Of a stretch of 64,000 nucleotides of DNA, positions 49,528-61,075 are shown one piece after another. Every line of letters begins with the position of its first letter. Within the stretch, counting starts at the first letter, position 1. The stretch spans positions 1-64,000 of the forward strand of contig CAISPG010000131.1 of the NCBI GenBank assembly GCA_903887325.1, written 5' to 3'. This DNA is from an uncultured Burkholderiales bacterium (lineage in GTDB: Bacteria > Pseudomonadota > Gammaproteobacteria > Burkholderiales > Burkholderiaceae_C). Both the position numbers and the translations under genes were made by a program. The notes under the pieces are model-generated. The model was not told where the DNA came from and did not search any database. It saw only the letters and a program-made list of their open reading frames with translations.

Positions 49528-49609
49528 CTGCCAGTTTTATATAATATGAAAGTTATCAATATTTACCCTAGCTTGACACCCAAACTAGGTGCATAATCAG
49601 CCCCCAATC

Positions 49610-50077
49610 ATGAACAGACTCGCTGCCATATTGCCTGCTGCACAAGCGCTTGTGCAAGTAGACGCGACCAGCAAAAAACGTGCTTTTGAGGAAGCCGGTT
49701 TGCTGTTTGAGAATTTGCATGGCTTAAACCGTGCCATGGTGGCCGACAGTCTTTTTGCGCGTGAGCGCCTGGGTTCTACCGGTCTGGGTTACGGCGTGGC
49801 CATACCGCATGGCCGCATCAAGGGCATGAAGACCCCGTTGGCTGCGGTATTCCGCCTGGCCGATCCCATAGGTTTTGACTCCCCGGATGAAAAACCCGTG
49901 TGTTTGATGATTTTTCTGCTGGTACCGGAGGCTTCTACGCAAAAGCATCTGGAAATCCTGTCGGAAATGGCCGAAATGTTGAGCGACGCGGCATTGCGAG
50001 ACAAACTCAAAAGTTGCAATGACGCGTTGGAACTGCACCATCTGATCGCCAGCTGGCAATCGGTACAAACCGTTTAA
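49610..50077 (+). CDS. ptsN: Nitrogen PTS EIIA component
   Basis: This 155-residue EIIA-Ntr has the phosphorylatable His67 in GYGVAIPHGRIKGM and the fructose-type IIA fold (SKKRAFEEAGLLFENLHGL, MIFLLVPEASTQKHLEILSEMAEML). It regulates rather than transports, for example potassium transport and stress sigma factors in other bacteria. I chose the ATG at 49610, starting MNRLAAILPA, over a GTG seven codons earlier. Neither has a strong ribosome site. It is directly followed by hprK. Confidence 0.93.
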   Translation: MNRLAAILPAAQALVQVDATSKKRAFEEAGLLFENLHGLNRAMVADSLFARERLGSTGLGYGVAIPHGRIKGMKTPLAAVFRLADPIGFDSPDEKPVCLMIFLLVPEASTQKHLEILSEMAEMLSDAALRDKLKSCNDALELHHLIASWQSVQTV

Positions 50078-50089
50078 GCCGACCTTGTT

Positions 50090-51046
50090 TTGAAACCCAC
50101 CGTCGTCAGCGCTGATGTTTTATTTGAAGACTTCAGACAGCGGTTGAATTGGCAATGGGTGGCCAGCCAAAGCGCCAAAGAACGCCATTTTGATGAAGTC
50201 GCGGTGCGCATGGCTCGCTCTGGCGCCGATCTGGTCGGCCACTTAAATTACATACACCCCTACCGGCTGCAAGTGCTGGGCGAAAGAGAAATCCAATATT
50301 TGCAACACGCTGACCCGCAAGTAGGCGAGCGACGTGTTGCACGCATCGTGACATTGGAGCCGCCGGTGCTGGTGGTGGCTGATGGCCAGACCCCTACCCC
50401 GGCACTTTTAAAGATGTGCGAGCAGGCGCACATTCCCATGTTTGTCACCGCCGAGTCTGCCTCTTTTGTGATCGACCTGCTGCGCGCTTATTTGTCCAAG
50501 CATTTTGCCGATCGCACCACCTTGCACGGCGTGTTCATGGATATTCTGGGCATGGGCGTGATGATCACCGGCGAATCGGGGCTGGGCAAAAGCGAACTCG
50601 GGCTGGAGCTGATTTCACGTGGACACGGCTTGGTGGCCGATGACGCAGTGGATTTGTACCGCATCAACCAGACCACCCTGGAAGGGCGTTGCCCGGCTTT
50701 GCTGCAAAACCTGCTGGAAGTGCGCGGCATTGGGTTGCTGGACATACAAGCTATTTTTGGTGAAACAGCGGTTCGCCGCAAAATGCGGCTCAAGCTGATC
50801 GTGCACCTGGTGCGCAAGGAAACCCTGGAGCGCGACTACGACCGCTTACCGCACGAACCGTTAACCCATGATGTGCTCGGCATTGCGGTGCGCAAAGTCG
50901 TGATACAGGTGGTCGCCGGTCGCAATATTGCGGTGCTGGTCGAGGCGGCGGTGCGCAATACGATTTTGCAGTTGCGCGGTATTGATACCTATGAGAAATT
51001 CGTGGTGCGCCACCGCGAGGCCATGCAATCCAATCAGGTGGACTAG
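50090..51046 (+). CDS. hprK: HPr kinase/phosphorylase
   Basis: This 318-residue HprK has the N-terminal substrate domain and a C-terminal kinase domain with the P-loop GESGLGKS (161-168), the catalytic His179 in [11 protein letters not shown], and the signature [21 protein letters not shown]. It phosphorylates or dephosphorylates HPr at Ser45, which is present in the ptsH product of this window. The frame opens with a TTG start 13 bases after the ptsN stop. No better start is seen. Confidence 0.94.
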   Translation: MKPTVVSADVLFEDFRQRLNWQWVASQSAKERHFDEVAVRMARSGADLVGHLNYIHPYRLQVLGEREIQYLQHADPQVGERRVARIVTLEPPVLVVADGQTPTPALLKMCEQAHIPMFVTAESASFVIDLLRAYLSKHFADRTTLHGVFMDILGMGVMITGESGLGKSELGLELISRGHGLVADDAVDLYRINQTTLEGRCPALLQNLLEVRGIGLLDIQAIFGETAVRRKMRLKLIVHLVRKETLERDYDRLPHEPLTHDVLGIAVRKVVIQVVAGRNIAVLVEAAVRNTILQLRGIDTYEKFVVRHREAMQSNQVD

Positions 51047-51471
51047 GCGTTTTTGTTAGGGCAAGGGTTGCGCAAACAATGCGCGTACAGGCTGAGCGCA
51101 TGGTCGGCAATCTCAAAACCCTTGGCGCGCGCGATATCGTGCTGGCGCTTTTCGATTTCCGCATCAAAAAACTCTTCCACCCGGCCGCAATCCAGGCACA
51201 CCAGGTGGTCGTGGCGCTGGCCTTCATTGAGCTCATAAACCGCCTTGCCGCTTTCAAACTGGCTGCGCGTGAGCAGGCCGGCTTGTTCAAACTGCATCAA
51301 CACCCGGTAAATGGTGGCCAGGCCGATGTCGGCGCGCTCGTTCAGAACCAGGCGGTACACATCTTCTGCGCTCATGTGGCGCTGCCCGCTTTTTTGGAAC
51401 AATTCCAAAATGGTGATGCGCGGTAAGGTGGCTTTCAAGCCGGTATTTTTTAAATCACCTATGGACTGCAT
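51043..51471 (-). CDS. fur: Ferric uptake regulator
   Basis: This 142-residue Fur has the winged-helix domain ([46 protein letters not shown]) and the metal/dimer domain with [16 protein letters not shown] and a C-terminal HCLRNPC. It represses iron-uptake genes when loaded with Fe2+. The ATG at 51471 is preceded by AAAGGTTC. It is divergent from bamE, the standard arrangement in beta- and gammaproteobacteria, and overlaps the end of hprK by four bases. Confidence 0.96.
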   Translation of the reverse strand: MQSIGDLKNTGLKATLPRITILELFQKSGQRHMSAEDVYRLVLNERADIGLATIYRVLMQFEQAGLLTRSQFESGKAVYELNEGQRHDHLVCLDCGRVEEFFDAEIEKRQHDIARAKGFEIADHALSLYAHCLRNPCPNKNA

Positions 51472-51550
51472 ATGAACCTTTCGCAACCATGGGCATGGAA
51501 CCATGACCCCTCGTTACAATGGATTCATCATAGCCTGCTTATTCCCCCAC

Positions 51551-52105
51551 ATGACTTCTTGGCAACCTCTCACGGCGCGCAGCTGCGGCCTGTTTCTTAC
51601 CGTCAGTCTGGCTGCGTGCTCCTTTGTGGAAGACCCCGTTGCCAAAGCCATGAAAAGGATGACGCCCTACCGAGCTGAAGTCGTCCAAGGCAATTTCGTC
51701 TCCAAGGAGCAGCTGCAGGCCTTGCGACCGGGTATGAGCCGCAAACAAGTCAGGGAAATTCTCGGCACCCCTTTGATCGCCAGTGTGTTTCACGCCAATC
51801 GCTGGGATTACGCCTTCACCATCAAGCGCCAGGGCACCGCGCCGCAACAACGCAAGCTCTCGGTTTTTTTCAAGGACGATATGTTTGACCGGGTCGATGC
51901 CGAGGAGTTGCCCAGCGAATCTGAATTCGCTGAAAAATTGACCACCAACCGTTCTGAAAACATCAAAGTCCCTGAGCTCAAAGCCTCCGAACAGGATTTG
52001 GAAAAATTCCGCAAAGCCAGCCCTGCCCCTGTTGCAGCAGATGCGCCTGCCGATGCCAGCGGTCCCGCTAAAACCTATCCGCCGCTGGAACCCAAGTCGC
52101 CTTGA
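51551..52105 (+). CDS. bamE: Outer membrane assembly lipoprotein BamE
   Basis: This 184-residue lipoprotein has a signal sequence ending in the lipobox LAAC ([16 protein letters not shown]), then the SmpA/OmlA core: [32 protein letters not shown] and [10 protein letters not shown]. It belongs to the BAM complex that inserts outer-membrane proteins. The tail of about 60 residues after the core is rich in Ala and Pro. I prefer the ATG at 51551 because TACAAT at 51515-51520 may be its -10 box; the track start 16 codons upstream is the alternative. Confidence 0.9.
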   Translation: MTSWQPLTARSCGLFLTVSLAACSFVEDPVAKAMKRMTPYRAEVVQGNFVSKEQLQALRPGMSRKQVREILGTPLIASVFHANRWDYAFTIKRQGTAPQQRKLSVFFKDDMFDRVDAEELPSESEFAEKLTTNRSENIKVPELKASEQDLEKFRKASPAPVAADAPADASGPAKTYPPLEPKSP

Positions 52106-52116
52106 GACGTGACACC

Positions 52117-52956
52117 ATGACCGATAACAACTCAGCCCTTCACCGTATCGCGATCGCAGGTGCCAGCGGGCGCATGGGCCGCATGTTGATCGAAGCGGTC
52201 ATGCAGGCCGGTGACACGCAACTTGCCGGCGCGCTGGACATTGCCAGCAGCCCGCATATCGCAACCGATGCCGCCGCTTTTCTCGGCAGGCCCGCCGGTG
52301 TAAGGATCAGCGCCGATATGGATGCGGGTTTGAAAAACGCACAAGTGCTGATTGATTTCACCCGTCCCGAAGGCACCATGCAGCATCTGGCGGCATGCCG
52401 CCGACTTGGTGTGCAAATGGTCATAGGCACCACCGGGTTTTCTGACGCCCAAAAGGCCGAGATTCAAGCCGCCAGCCGTGAGATTGCCATCGTCATGGCG
52501 CCGAACATGAGCGTGGGCGTGAATGTCACGCTCAAATTGCTGGAACTGGCAGCCACGGCGCTGAACAACGGTTATGACATTGAAATCATCGAAGCTCACC
52601 ATAAACACAAAGTGGATGCACCTTCAGGCACTGCACTGAAGATGGGGGAAGTCATCGCCTCGGCGCAAGGCCGTCAATTGAAAGACTGTGCTGTGTATGA
52701 GCGCTATGGCCATACCGGCGAACGTGTGGACGGCAGCATAGGTTTTTCCACCATACGCGGCGGCGACATCGTCGGCGACCACACGGTGATGTTTGCCACC
52801 GAAGGCGAGCGTATAGAAATCACCCACAAATCCGCCAGCCGCAGCACCTATGCCCAGGGCAGTTTGCGCGCCGTGCGTTTTCTGGCGCAGCAGCGCAGCG
52901 GATTGTTCGACATGTTTGATGTGCTCGGCTTAAAGCAGGCAGGACAGCAGCCATGA
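52117..52956 (+). CDS. dapB: 4-hydroxy-tetrahydrodipicolinate reductase
   Basis: This 279-residue DapB has the dinucleotide motif [29 protein letters not shown], and the catalytic signature [23 protein letters not shown]. It makes tetrahydrodipicolinate for lysine and meso-diaminopimelate. The start lies 11 bases after the bamE stop. The bamE-dapB-exbB order is characteristic of Burkholderiales. It overlaps the next gene by four bases. Confidence 0.96.
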   Translation: MTDNNSALHRIAIAGASGRMGRMLIEAVMQAGDTQLAGALDIASSPHIATDAAAFLGRPAGVRISADMDAGLKNAQVLIDFTRPEGTMQHLAACRRLGVQMVIGTTGFSDAQKAEIQAASREIAIVMAPNMSVGVNVTLKLLELAATALNNGYDIEIIEAHHKHKVDAPSGTALKMGEVIASAQGRQLKDCAVYERYGHTGERVDGSIGFSTIRGGDIVGDHTVMFATEGERIEITHKSASRSTYAQGSLRAVRFLAQQRSGLFDMFDVLGLKQAGQQP

Positions 52957-53606
52957 ATTTGTGGGACATGCTGGCCCAGGCCGATGGCGTGAGCCGGGCT
53001 GTCACGCTGTTGCTGCTGTGCATGTCCATGGCCAGCTGGTACATCATTCTTTATAAAAGCTGGTTGCTGCAGCAGGCCGTCAAACAGTTGGCAACCTGCA
53101 AAGCCTTGTTCTGGCAAGCCTCAGATTGGACACAGGCGCGCGCGCACTGGCTGGGGGCAGACCCTCAAGCCATGTTCACGGTGCTGTTAGACGCAGCCGC
53201 AACCACGCCTGAAAGCGGTCTGGCCGCTGCCGCCAGCCGGGAAGACCAATTGACCCGCCGCTTGCGCGAAGCCTTGCAAACGGTTCGTGCCCGGCTTCAG
53301 TGGGGCCAGGACTTGTTGGCCACCATTGGTGCCACCGCACCCTTCGTCGGCTTGCTGGGCACGGTCTGGGGCATTTTTCATGCGCTCACCAATCTGGCGG
53401 TCGCCGGACAGTACACCTTGGACAAAGTGGCCCAGCCGGTCGGTGAAGCGCTGGTCATGACCGCCGCCGGTCTGGCGGTTGCTATCCCCGCAGTCATGGC
53501 CTACAACCTGATGGGCCGCCGTCTGGCCCGCCTGGACGCCGAGCTCGAAGGCCTGGCCTACGACTTGCGCGCCCTGGCCCAGGCCGATGCGCAGAACAAA
53601 GCTTGA
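52953..53606 (+). CDS. exbB: MotA/TolQ/ExbB proton-channel family protein
   Basis: This 217-residue membrane protein has a first helix at about 16-36 and two further helices in the conserved [23 protein letters not shown] and [20 protein letters not shown], the ExbB/TolQ signature. With ExbD it turns the proton gradient into mechanical work on an energiser such as TonB. No tonB is adjacent, so ExbB versus TolQ is decided mainly by gene order. It overlaps dapB by four bases. Confidence 0.9.
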   Translation: MNLWDMLAQADGVSRAVTLLLLCMSMASWYIILYKSWLLQQAVKQLATCKALFWQASDWTQARAHWLGADPQAMFTVLLDAAATTPESGLAAAASREDQLTRRLREALQTVRARLQWGQDLLATIGATAPFVGLLGTVWGIFHALTNLAVAGQYTLDKVAQPVGEALVMTAAGLAVAIPAVMAYNLMGRRLARLDAELEGLAYDLRALAQADAQNKA

Positions 53607-53616
53607 GTGTGTTTGC

Positions 53617-54069
53617 ATGGCATTCGGTGAATTTGAAAAGCGCCAGTCCCATGCACCCATGGGCGACATCAATGTCACGCCGCTGGTCGATGTCATGCTG
53701 GTGCTGCTGGTCATTTTCATCATCGCCGCGCCATTGATGACCAGTGGCTTGCACATGGAGCTGCCGCAAGCGGATGCGCCGCCCGCCCCGGCCAAGCCGG
53801 TGCTGCTTGAGGTGGCGCTCGACAGCACCGGACAATTGAGGGTCGACGGCCAGGCGCTGTCCGTCAGCCAACTCGCCGCCGCGCTCAGCTTGCGCGCAGC
53901 GGCAGCACAAACCACCGAAGTGCAACTCAAAGTCGATAAATCCGTGCCCTACGGCAGCGTGGCCGAAGTGCTGGCCGAAATCCAGAAATCCGAATTACAC
54001 AGTGTGTCGCTGGCGGTGCAGTCGGCTGCGCCTAAAATCCAGCCCACCTCCCCGCCACCGCGCAACTGA
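53617..54069 (+). CDS. exbD: Biopolymer transport protein ExbD/TolR family
   Basis: This 150-residue protein has one membrane helix with the proton-carrying aspartate in [23 protein letters not shown] and a periplasmic domain ([17 protein letters not shown] to [19 protein letters not shown]). It partners the upstream ExbB. The ATG at 53617 is 10 bases after the exbB stop; the track start 10 codons upstream overlaps exbB. A proline-rich tail ends the protein just before leuS. Confidence 0.9.
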   Translation: MAFGEFEKRQSHAPMGDINVTPLVDVMLVLLVIFIIAAPLMTSGLHMELPQADAPPAPAKPVLLEVALDSTGQLRVDGQALSVSQLAAALSLRAAAAQTTEVQLKVDKSVPYGSVAEVLAEIQKSELHSVSLAVQSAAPKIQPTSPPPRN

Positions 54070-54097
54070 GCGCGCACGGGGTTTCTTATTGAGCCCC

Positions 54098-56974
54098 ATG
54101 CAACACACCCCTTCCCATTCCGATCACGCCGGCGGCAACATCAGCGGCGATTACCAGGCTTCAGCCATAGAAAAGGCTGTACAGGCCGCTTGGACGCACT
54201 CAGATGTTTACCGCGTCACCGAAGACAAGTCGCGCCCCAAGTACTACGCCTGCTCCATGCTGCCTTACCCCAGCGGCAAATTGCACATGGGCCATGTGCG
54301 CAACTACACCATCAACGACATGCTCACGCGCCATTTGCGCATGAAGGGCTTTAACGTGCTCATGCCCATGGGCTGGGACGCGTTCGGCTTACCGGCCGAG
54401 AACGCCGCTTTGAAAAACGGTGTGCCCCCGGCCAAGTGGACCTATGAAAACATCGCCTACATGAAGCAGCAAATGCAGGCCATGGGCCTGGCGATTGACT
54501 GGTCGCGCGAAGTCGCTACCTGCGATGCAAGCTATTACAAATGGAACCAGTGGCTGTTTTTGAAGATGCTGGAAAAGGGCGTTGCTTACCGCAAGACCCA
54601 GGTGGTGAACTGGGACCCGGTGGACCAGACGGTGCTGGCCAATGAGCAAGTGATTGACGGCAAAGGCTGGCGCACCGGTGCAGTGGTGGAGAAGCGGGAA
54701 ATTCCCGGCTATTACCTGAAGATCACCGATTACGCGCAAGAGTTGCTTGATCATGTGCAAATCGGCAACCCCAAGGCCACGTTGAACGGTTGGCCGGACA
54801 AGGTGCGCTTGATGCAGGAAAACTGGATCGGCAAATCCGAGGGTGTGCGGTTTGCGTTCACGCACGGTATTCGGGATGCCAGTGGTCAGTTGATACAAGA
54901 CGGTCGCATGTATGTGTTCACCACGCGTGCGGACACCATCATGGGGGTGACGTTTTGTGCGGTGGCGCCCGAGCATCCGTTGGCGCTGCATGCCGCCGTT
55001 GGCAACCCGAAACTGGCAGCCTTCATTGAGGAATGCAAAGCCGGTGGCACCACCGAGGCGGAGTTGGCGTTGAAGGACAAGGTCGGTATGGACACTGGCC
55101 TGAAGGTGACGCATCCGTTGACGGGCGAGCAGGTGGCGGTGTGGATCGGCAACTACGTGTTGATGAGCTATGGCGACGGCGCGGTGATGGGTGTGCCGGC
55201 GCATGATGAGCGGGATTTTGCGTTTGCGTTGAAGTACCAGTTGGCTATCAAACAGGTGGTCAGTGTTGGTGCCGATGACGTGTCGGTATTGCGTTCGGAT
55301 GGTGGTGCCGCTGCGCAGACTGCTCCCGGCTCGTCGGTCGCAGGCTCCGACTCCTCGCCGAAAGCAGTCTCCGCATCTGTTGCTACTGCTTCGGTCAAAG
55401 CTGTTTCATTCGACAACCGCGCTTGGCAAGAGTGGTATGCCACCAAAGATGGCGTATGCCTGAACTCCGGCGCGCTGGACGGTTTGCGTTTTAAAGAAGC
55501 GGTCAACAAAGTGTCCGAGCTACTCGCCGCCAAAAACCTGGGCGAGAAAAAAATCACCTGGCGTTTGCGCGACTGGGGTGTCAGCCGCCAACGTTACTGG
55601 GGTACGCCGATTCCCATCATCCATTGCGATGAACACGGCGCAGTACCTGTGCCGGAAAAAGACCTGCCGGTGGTGTTGCCGCAAGACTGTATTCCTGATG
55701 GCTCAGGCAACCCTTTGCACAAGCACGAAGGTTTTCACCACGGCGTGGTGTGTCCGACCTGCGGCAAACCGGCGCGGCGCGAAACCGACACCATGGACAC
55801 GTTTGTCGATTCAAGTTGGTACTACATGCGCTATTGCGACCCGACGAATGCCGACAAGATGGTGGCCGATGGCACCGACTATTGGATGCGCCAAGAGGGC
55901 GTGGCCACGGGCGGCAGCGGCATGGACCAGTACATAGGCGGTATAGAACACGCTATTCTGCATTTGCTGTATGCGCGTTTTTGGACCAAGGTGATGCGTG
56001 ATTTGGGTTTGGTGAAAGTGGATGAACCGTTTACCAAACTGCTGACCCAGGGCATGGTGCTCAACCATATTTACTCGCGCAAAAGCGAGAAGGGCGGCAT
56101 CGAGTATTTCTGGCCGCACGAGGTGCAAGACCAGCATTATGCCAATGGCAAAGTCATTGGCGCGGTGTTGAAAGAAGCCAAAGGCCATTTGCCTGCCGGT
56201 ACACCCATCGTCTATGAAGGCGTGGGCACCATGAGTAAGAGCAAGAACAACGGCGTGGATCCGCAAGACCTGATTGAGCGCTACGGCGCTGACACGGCGC
56301 GTCTTTACACCATGTTCACCGCGCCGCCCGAGGCGACGCTGGAATGGAACGATTCGGCGGTGGAAGGCAGTTACCGGTTTTTGCGGCGAGTGTGGAATTT
56401 CGCCCACAAGCACCGTGCCGCCATCGCCACTGGAATGGCTGTAGACCGCAGCCAGTCGGTGGAATTCGGCAAAGCGGCCAAGGCATTGAGACTCGATATA
56501 CACAGTGTGCTCAAGCAGGCGAATTACGACTACGAGCGCATGCAATACAACACTGTGGTGTCGGCGGTGATGAAAATGCTCAACACCTTGGAAGACGCGG
56601 CTTTGAGCGACAGCCCCGAGAATTGCGCTGCATTGGCGGAATGTGTGTCCATTTTGTTGCGCGTGCTGTATCCGGTGTGTCCGCACATTGCTTTTCATCT
56701 GTGGCAAGACTTGGGGCTACAGAACGCTAGTGGCAGCTTGCTTGATGTTGAGTGGCCCAAAGTGGACGAAACCGCCCTGGTGCGCGACGAAATCGAACTG
56801 ATGTTGCAGGTCAACGGCAAGCTGCGCGGCTCGCTGCTGGTCAGTGCGCAAGCAGACAAAGCCGCCATCGAGCAGGCGGCGCTGGCCAGCGAAGCCTTTC
56901 AGAAACAGGCACAGGGAGCCGCGGTGAAAAAAATCATCATCGTCCCGGGCCGCCTCGTCAACCTGGTGATCTGA
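54098..56974 (+). CDS. leuS: Leucyl-tRNA synthetase with an insertion in the editing-domain region
   Basis: This 958-residue LeuRS has the HIGH-type motif [15 protein letters not shown], the CP1 editing domain ([30 protein letters not shown]) and the KMSKS-type [13 protein letters not shown]. It charges tRNALeu. It is longer than the roughly 860 residues usual in proteobacteria. About 45 extra residues of low complexity, rich in Ser, Ala and Val ([20 protein letters not shown]), lie near 390-437 between [12 protein letters not shown] and [11 protein letters not shown], and there is a short N-terminal extension. All catalytic motifs are intact. Confidence 0.97.
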   Translation: MQHTPSHSDHAGGNISGDYQASAIEKAVQAAWTHSDVYRVTEDKSRPKYYACSMLPYPSGKLHMGHVRNYTINDMLTRHLRMKGFNVLMPMGWDAFGLPAENAALKNGVPPAKWTYENIAYMKQQMQAMGLAIDWSREVATCDASYYKWNQWLFLKMLEKGVAYRKTQVVNWDPVDQTVLANEQVIDGKGWRTGAVVEKREIPGYYLKITDYAQELLDHVQIGNPKATLNGWPDKVRLMQENWIGKSEGVRFAFTHGIRDASGQLIQDGRMYVFTTRADTIMGVTFCAVAPEHPLALHAAVGNPKLAAFIEECKAGGTTEAELALKDKVGMDTGLKVTHPLTGEQVAVWIGNYVLMSYGDGAVMGVPAHDERDFAFALKYQLAIKQVVSVGADDVSVLRSDGGAAAQTAPGSSVAGSDSSPKAVSASVATASVKAVSFDNRAWQEWYATKDGVCLNSGALDGLRFKEAVNKVSELLAAKNLGEKKITWRLRDWGVSRQRYWGTPIPIIHCDEHGAVPVPEKDLPVVLPQDCIPDGSGNPLHKHEGFHHGVVCPTCGKPARRETDTMDTFVDSSWYYMRYCDPTNADKMVADGTDYWMRQEGVATGGSGMDQYIGGIEHAILHLLYARFWTKVMRDLGLVKVDEPFTKLLTQGMVLNHIYSRKSEKGGIEYFWPHEVQDQHYANGKVIGAVLKEAKGHLPAGTPIVYEGVGTMSKSKNNGVDPQDLIERYGADTARLYTMFTAPPEATLEWNDSAVEGSYRFLRRVWNFAHKHRAAIATGMAVDRSQSVEFGKAAKALRLDIHSVLKQANYDYERMQYNTVVSAVMKMLNTLEDAALSDSPENCAALAECVSILLRVLYPVCPHIAFHLWQDLGLQNASGSLLDVEWPKVDETALVRDEIELMLQVNGKLRGSLLVSAQADKAAIEQAALASEAFQKQAQGAAVKKIIIVPGRLVNLVI

Positions 56975-57522
56975 TGCCACATTCCAATGCTGTTGCTATG
57001 CTGTCCCGCCGTTCGCTATTGAACCAAACCTGGCGGGCGGGCACAGGTCTGGCAGGTGCTGCTTTGCTGACGGCTTGCGGGTTTCAGTTGCGCAAAGCGC
57101 CTGAACTGGCCTTTAGCACGATGTATATGAACATTGCCGAGGCTTCGGTGTTTGGTCAGTTACTCAAGCGCAATCTCAAGACCATCAACAACCTCGAAGT
57201 CATCACTGATACCCGCGAGATTGAGCGCGCCCAGGTGATTCTGGAGTTGACTCAGGAAGCTCAGGAAAAAGTGATTCTCAGCAAATCGTCCACCGGTACG
57301 GTGCGCGAATACGTATTGCGTTACCGGGTGCGTTTCAAGTTGCGCACCCGTGACGGGTTCGAGCTGATACCGGATTCCGAATTGGTACAGGAGCGTGAAA
57401 TCAGTTTCAATGAAACCGCCGCCTTGTCCAAGGAAACTGAAGAGCAATTGCTTTACCGCGACATGCGTTCTGATCTGGTGCAGCAATTGATGCGCCGTTT
57501 GGCCGCAGTGCGCCAGCTCTGA
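56974..57522 (+). CDS. lptE: LPS-assembly lipoprotein LptE
   Basis: This 182-residue protein has a twin-arginine-like start (MLSRRSLLNQTW), a lipobox LLTACGFQLRKA, and the LptE fold with ITDTREIERAQVILELT and SSTGTVREYVLRYRVRF. It plugs the LptD barrel and helps deliver LPS to the outer leaflet. The ATG at 56974 overlaps the leuS stop by one base; a start eight codons later (MLSRRS) is equally possible. It is followed by holA, as in other Burkholderiales. Confidence 0.9.
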   Translation: MPHSNAVAMLSRRSLLNQTWRAGTGLAGAALLTACGFQLRKAPELAFSTMYMNIAEASVFGQLLKRNLKTINNLEVITDTREIERAQVILELTQEAQEKVILSKSSTGTVREYVLRYRVRFKLRTRDGFELIPDSELVQEREISFNETAALSKETEEQLLYRDMRSDLVQQLMRRLAAVRQL

Positions 57523-57531
57523 CCCGTCGCC

Positions 57532-58584
57532 ATGCAAATCGCGCCCGCCCGTTTGCAGGAACACCTGAACAAGGACTTGCGCAGCCTGTATACCTTACAC
57601 GGCGATGAGCCCTTGTTGCAACAGGAGGCCGCCGATCTGATTCGCCAGAGCGCCCGGGCCCGTGGCTATACCGAGCGCCATGTGTTTACCGTGGCAGGAG
57701 CGCATTTCAACTGGAGCGAGGTGCATGCCGCCGGGGCTTCCATGAGCCTCTTTGCCGACAAGTTGATCCTGGATCTGCGCATTCCTTCCGGCAAGCCCGG
57801 CAAAGAGGGCAGCGTCGCTTTGCAGCAACTCGCTGAAAGCACCGCTGGCAATGACGCTGTGCTGTTGCTGGTGTCTTTGCCCCGGCTGGACAAGACCGCC
57901 AAATCCAGCGGCTGGTATTCGGCGCTGGAGGCCAACGGCGCAACGCTTCAACTCGACCCGGTAGAGCGCCCGGCACTGCCTGCCTGGATTGCACACCGCT
58001 TGGGTGAGCAGCAGCAGCGTGTGCGTGAAGGCGAAGAGGGCCAGCGCAGCCTGCAATTTTTTGCCGACCGGGTGGAAGGCAATTTATTGGCGGCGCACCA
58101 GGAAATTCAAAAACTCGGGCTTTTGTACCCGCATGGCGAATTGAGCTTTGAGGAGATTGAGCAAGCGGTGTTGAACGTGGCGCGTTATGACGTGTTCAAA
58201 CTGGGTGAGGCGGTGCTCGCCGGTCAACACCTGCGGGTGCAGCGCATGGTGGATGGTTTGCAGGCCGAGGGCGTGGCCGAGGTGCTGGTGCATTACACGC
58301 TGGCCGAAGACATACGCAGTTTGAAGCGCGTCAAGGATGCGGTGTCTGCCGGCCGACCCTTGCCCCAGGCATTGCGGGAGCAACGCGTCTGGGGCCACAG
58401 GGAACGCTTGTTCGAACGTGTCTTGCCGCAACTGACGCCGGCTGTACTCAATCGCTTGTTGCAAAGCGCGCATCAGGTTGACGGTGTCGTCAAAGGCATG
58501 AAACTGCCGACCTGGCCGTCCAATAACTGGCAGGCATTGCTGCGCCTGGCGCTGATGATGAGCAAGGCATGCAGCCCGCGCTGA
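57532..58584 (+). CDS. holA: DNA polymerase III subunit delta
   Basis: This 350-residue HolA contains [21 protein letters not shown], a degenerate AAA+ domain with [19 protein letters not shown] and [25 protein letters not shown], and the C-terminal helical collar. As delta of the clamp loader it opens the beta sliding clamp. It lies 9 bases after lptE, matching the conserved lptE-holA-proA order. Confidence 0.93.
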   Translation: MQIAPARLQEHLNKDLRSLYTLHGDEPLLQQEAADLIRQSARARGYTERHVFTVAGAHFNWSEVHAAGASMSLFADKLILDLRIPSGKPGKEGSVALQQLAESTAGNDAVLLLVSLPRLDKTAKSSGWYSALEANGATLQLDPVERPALPAWIAHRLGEQQQRVREGEEGQRSLQFFADRVEGNLLAAHQEIQKLGLLYPHGELSFEEIEQAVLNVARYDVFKLGEAVLAGQHLRVQRMVDGLQAEGVAEVLVHYTLAEDIRSLKRVKDAVSAGRPLPQALREQRVWGHRERLFERVLPQLTPAVLNRLLQSAHQVDGVVKGMKLPTWPSNNWQALLRLALMMSKACSPR

Positions 58585-58615
58585 CGGCCGGGCACATGTC
58601 TGCCAAAATCGGCGC

Positions 58616-59896
58616 ATGAACACTCACACGATTCCTGAATTGATGCAGGCCATGGGCCAGCAGGCCAAAGCCGCCAGCGCTGTCATGGCCAAGGCCAGCG
58701 CCGCCAGCAAAAGTGCAGCCTTGCGTGAACTCGCCCGCTTGTTGCGCAGCGACACCGGTGCCCTGGTTGCAGCAAACCATGAAGATGTGCAGCGAGCCAA
58801 GGCCAACGGTTTGGACGGCCCTATGCTGGACAGGCTCAAACTCTCTCCATCTATTTTGGAGACTTGCGCCACCGGCTGTGAGCAGTTGGCCACCATGCCC
58901 GACATCATCGGCAGCATCTCAGGTATGACGCAACAGCCCAGCGGCATTCGCGTCGGCCAGATGCGCGTACCCATCGGTGTGTTTGGCATGATTTTCGAGA
59001 GCCGGCCCAACGTCACCATCGAGGCCGCTTCGCTGGCCATCAAAAGCGGCAACGCCTGTATTTTGCGTGGCGGCACTGAAGCTTTGACCTCCAATACCGC
59101 GCTGGCGCAACGCGTGCAACAGGCTTTGCACAACGCCGGTTTGCCGCGGGATGCGGTGCAACTCGTCCCCATCACCGACCGCGAAGCTGTCGGCCAGTTG
59201 ATCGCCATGCCGGCCTATGTGGATGTCATCATCCCGCGCGGCGGCAAAGGACTGATTGAGCGCATCAGCCGCGACGCCAAGGTGCCTGTCATCAAGCATT
59301 TGGACGGCAATTGCCACACTTACATCGACGATCCCTGCGACTTGGAGATGGCGTTACGCGTCACCGACAACGCCAAAACCCAAAAGTACAGCCCTTGCAA
59401 TGCCACCGAAAGCCTGCTGGTAGCGCGCGGCGTGGCGGCGGCATTTTTGCCGCGCATCGGCAAAGTGTTTGCTGACAAAGGCGTGGAGATGCGCTGCTGC
59501 CCTGAGAGCAAAGCCTTGTTGTCGGGCGTGAGTGGTGCCGTGTTGAAAGACGCGGTTGAGCAGGATTGGTTTGAAGAATATTTAGCACCCGTCATCAGCA
59601 TCAAGTTAGTGGATGGTGTGGACGAGGCGATTGCGCATATCAACCACTACAGCAGCCACCACACCGATGCCATCCTCACGCTCAACCATGTGAACGGCCA
59701 ACGCTTTGTGCGCGAGGTGGATTCAGCCAGCGTGATGATCAACGCCAGCACCCGGTTTGCCGACGGCTTCGAATATGGACTGGGCGCCGAGATCGGTATC
59801 TCCACCGACAAATTTCATGCGCGCGGCCCGGTGGGCATAGAAGGCCTGACTTCGTTGAAGTTTGTGGTGTTGGGTGCGGGGGAAGTCAGGGGTTAA
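58616..59896 (+). CDS. proA: Gamma-glutamyl phosphate reductase
   Basis: This 426-residue ProA has the family blocks [55 protein letters not shown], and [18 protein letters not shown] with the catalytic cysteine, ending [22 protein letters not shown]. It makes glutamate-5-semialdehyde for proline synthesis. It closes the conserved fur-proA block; right after it the accessory ATPase gene runs in the opposite direction with a 6-base gap. Confidence 0.96.
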   Translation: MNTHTIPELMQAMGQQAKAASAVMAKASAASKSAALRELARLLRSDTGALVAANHEDVQRAKANGLDGPMLDRLKLSPSILETCATGCEQLATMPDIIGSISGMTQQPSGIRVGQMRVPIGVFGMIFESRPNVTIEAASLAIKSGNACILRGGTEALTSNTALAQRVQQALHNAGLPRDAVQLVPITDREAVGQLIAMPAYVDVIIPRGGKGLIERISRDAKVPVIKHLDGNCHTYIDDPCDLEMALRVTDNAKTQKYSPCNATESLLVARGVAAAFLPRIGKVFADKGVEMRCCPESKALLSGVSGAVLKDAVEQDWFEEYLAPVISIKLVDGVDEAIAHINHYSSHHTDAILTLNHVNGQRFVREVDSASVMINASTRFADGFEYGLGAEIGISTDKFHARGPVGIEGLTSLKFVVLGAGEVRG

Positions 59897-59902
59897 AGCC
59901 TG

Positions 59903-61075
59903 TCACGCAGTTTGCAAGACCTGCATCAATTCCACCAAGCCAATGGCTTGCGTGCCATGGCGCATTGGAAAACGCTCGGTGCCTGGGTAAACCACAAAGC
60001 GCTGGGTAATGCCTAAATCATCGCAAGCCAGTGCAAAGCCTTTGCTCAAGCTGGGGGTGGTCGAGCGTTTGATTTCAACGGCCATCCAAGGTTTTCCGCC
60101 GCGCTCCAAGACCAAGTCAATTTCAGCCCCCGCATGGGTGCGGTAGGTGTAGGGCGTGACACTGGCTTTGGTGGCCGCCAGCAAGTTGTCGATGCAAAAG
60201 CCTTCATAGCTCAAGCCACACACGGGGTGCCCAGCCACATCGTGAAGATTCTCCAAGCCCAACAGCGCATGAACCAAACCGCTGTCACGCACATACACCT
60301 TGGGTGCTTTCACCAAACGCTTGCCTGTGTTGATGCTCCAGGGGCGCAAGCGGCGAACCAATTGCAAGTCCACCAGCAAATCGATATAGCGCTCCAAAGT
60401 GGGACTGCTGACACCCAAGCCACTGGCCAAGCGGCTTTGCTGTAACAAAGCGCCTTGTTGATGGGCCAGCATGGTCCACAGGCGACCCACGGTTTCAGCA
60501 GGCAAACGAGGGGCGAACATGGGTACATCGCGCTGCAAGTAGCTGCGCACAAAGTCTTCACGCCAGCGCAGGCTGGCGGCCTCATTGGAGGCCAGCAAAC
60601 TGTCTGGAAAACCGCCGCGCAACCAGAGGGTGTCCAGCGCTGTCGATTCCCATTCCAAGGCTTGAATTGGCCCCAAATCCACATAGGCCACGCGCCCGGC
60701 CATTGTTTCACTGCTTTGCTGCATCAAGTCCAGCGAAGCCGAGCCCAACAGCAAAAAATGGCCAAAGCGCTGACCGTCGCGCCGTCGCTCATCAATGATG
60801 CCGCGCAATATCTCAAACAAGCCGGGCATGCGGTGGATCTCATCCAATATCACCAGCTTGCTGCCTTGGGTGCGCAAAAAAGCGTCGGCATCGTCCAGCC
60901 TCAAGCGGTCAGCAGGGCGCTCAAGGTCCAGATAAATGCTGCCCGCTGGCCAGTGTTCTGCCACTTGCAGGGCCAAGGTGGTTTTGCCTACTTGGCGCGG
61001 CCCAAGCAACACCACGGCAGGGGACTCTTGCAGGCGTTGGGTCAGTGTTGAAAGCAATTGACGGGTAATCATCAT
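59903..61075 (-). CDS. ATP-binding protein with AAA domain and DUF4143
   Basis: This 390-residue protein has a Walker A GPRQVGKTT (25-33), a Walker B LVILDEIHRMPGLFEILRG and a sensor-like FLLLGSASLDL, then a winged-helix segment (LLQQSRLASGLGVSSPTLERYIDLL) and a C-terminal DUF4143 domain with AGAEIDLVLERGGKPWMAVEIK, which resembles a nuclease-like Glu/Asp-x-Lys core. Such proteins are common in mobile regions and their function is unresolved. The start codon lies within a 14-bp perfect inverted repeat. It converges on proA. Confidence 0.9.
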   Translation of the reverse strand: MMITRQLLSTLTQRLQESPAVVLLGPRQVGKTTLALQVAEHWPAGSIYLDLERPADRLRLDDADAFLRTQGSKLVILDEIHRMPGLFEILRGIIDERRRDGQRFGHFLLLGSASLDLMQQSSETMAGRVAYVDLGPIQALEWESTALDTLWLRGGFPDSLLASNEAASLRWREDFVRSYLQRDVPMFAPRLPAETVGRLWTMLAHQQGALLQQSRLASGLGVSSPTLERYIDLLVDLQLVRRLRPWSINTGKRLVKAPKVYVRDSGLVHALLGLENLHDVAGHPVCGLSYEGFCIDNLLAATKASVTPYTYRTHAGAEIDLVLERGGKPWMAVEIKRSTTPSLSKGFALACDDLGITQRFVVYPGTERFPMRHGTQAIGLVELMQVLQTA

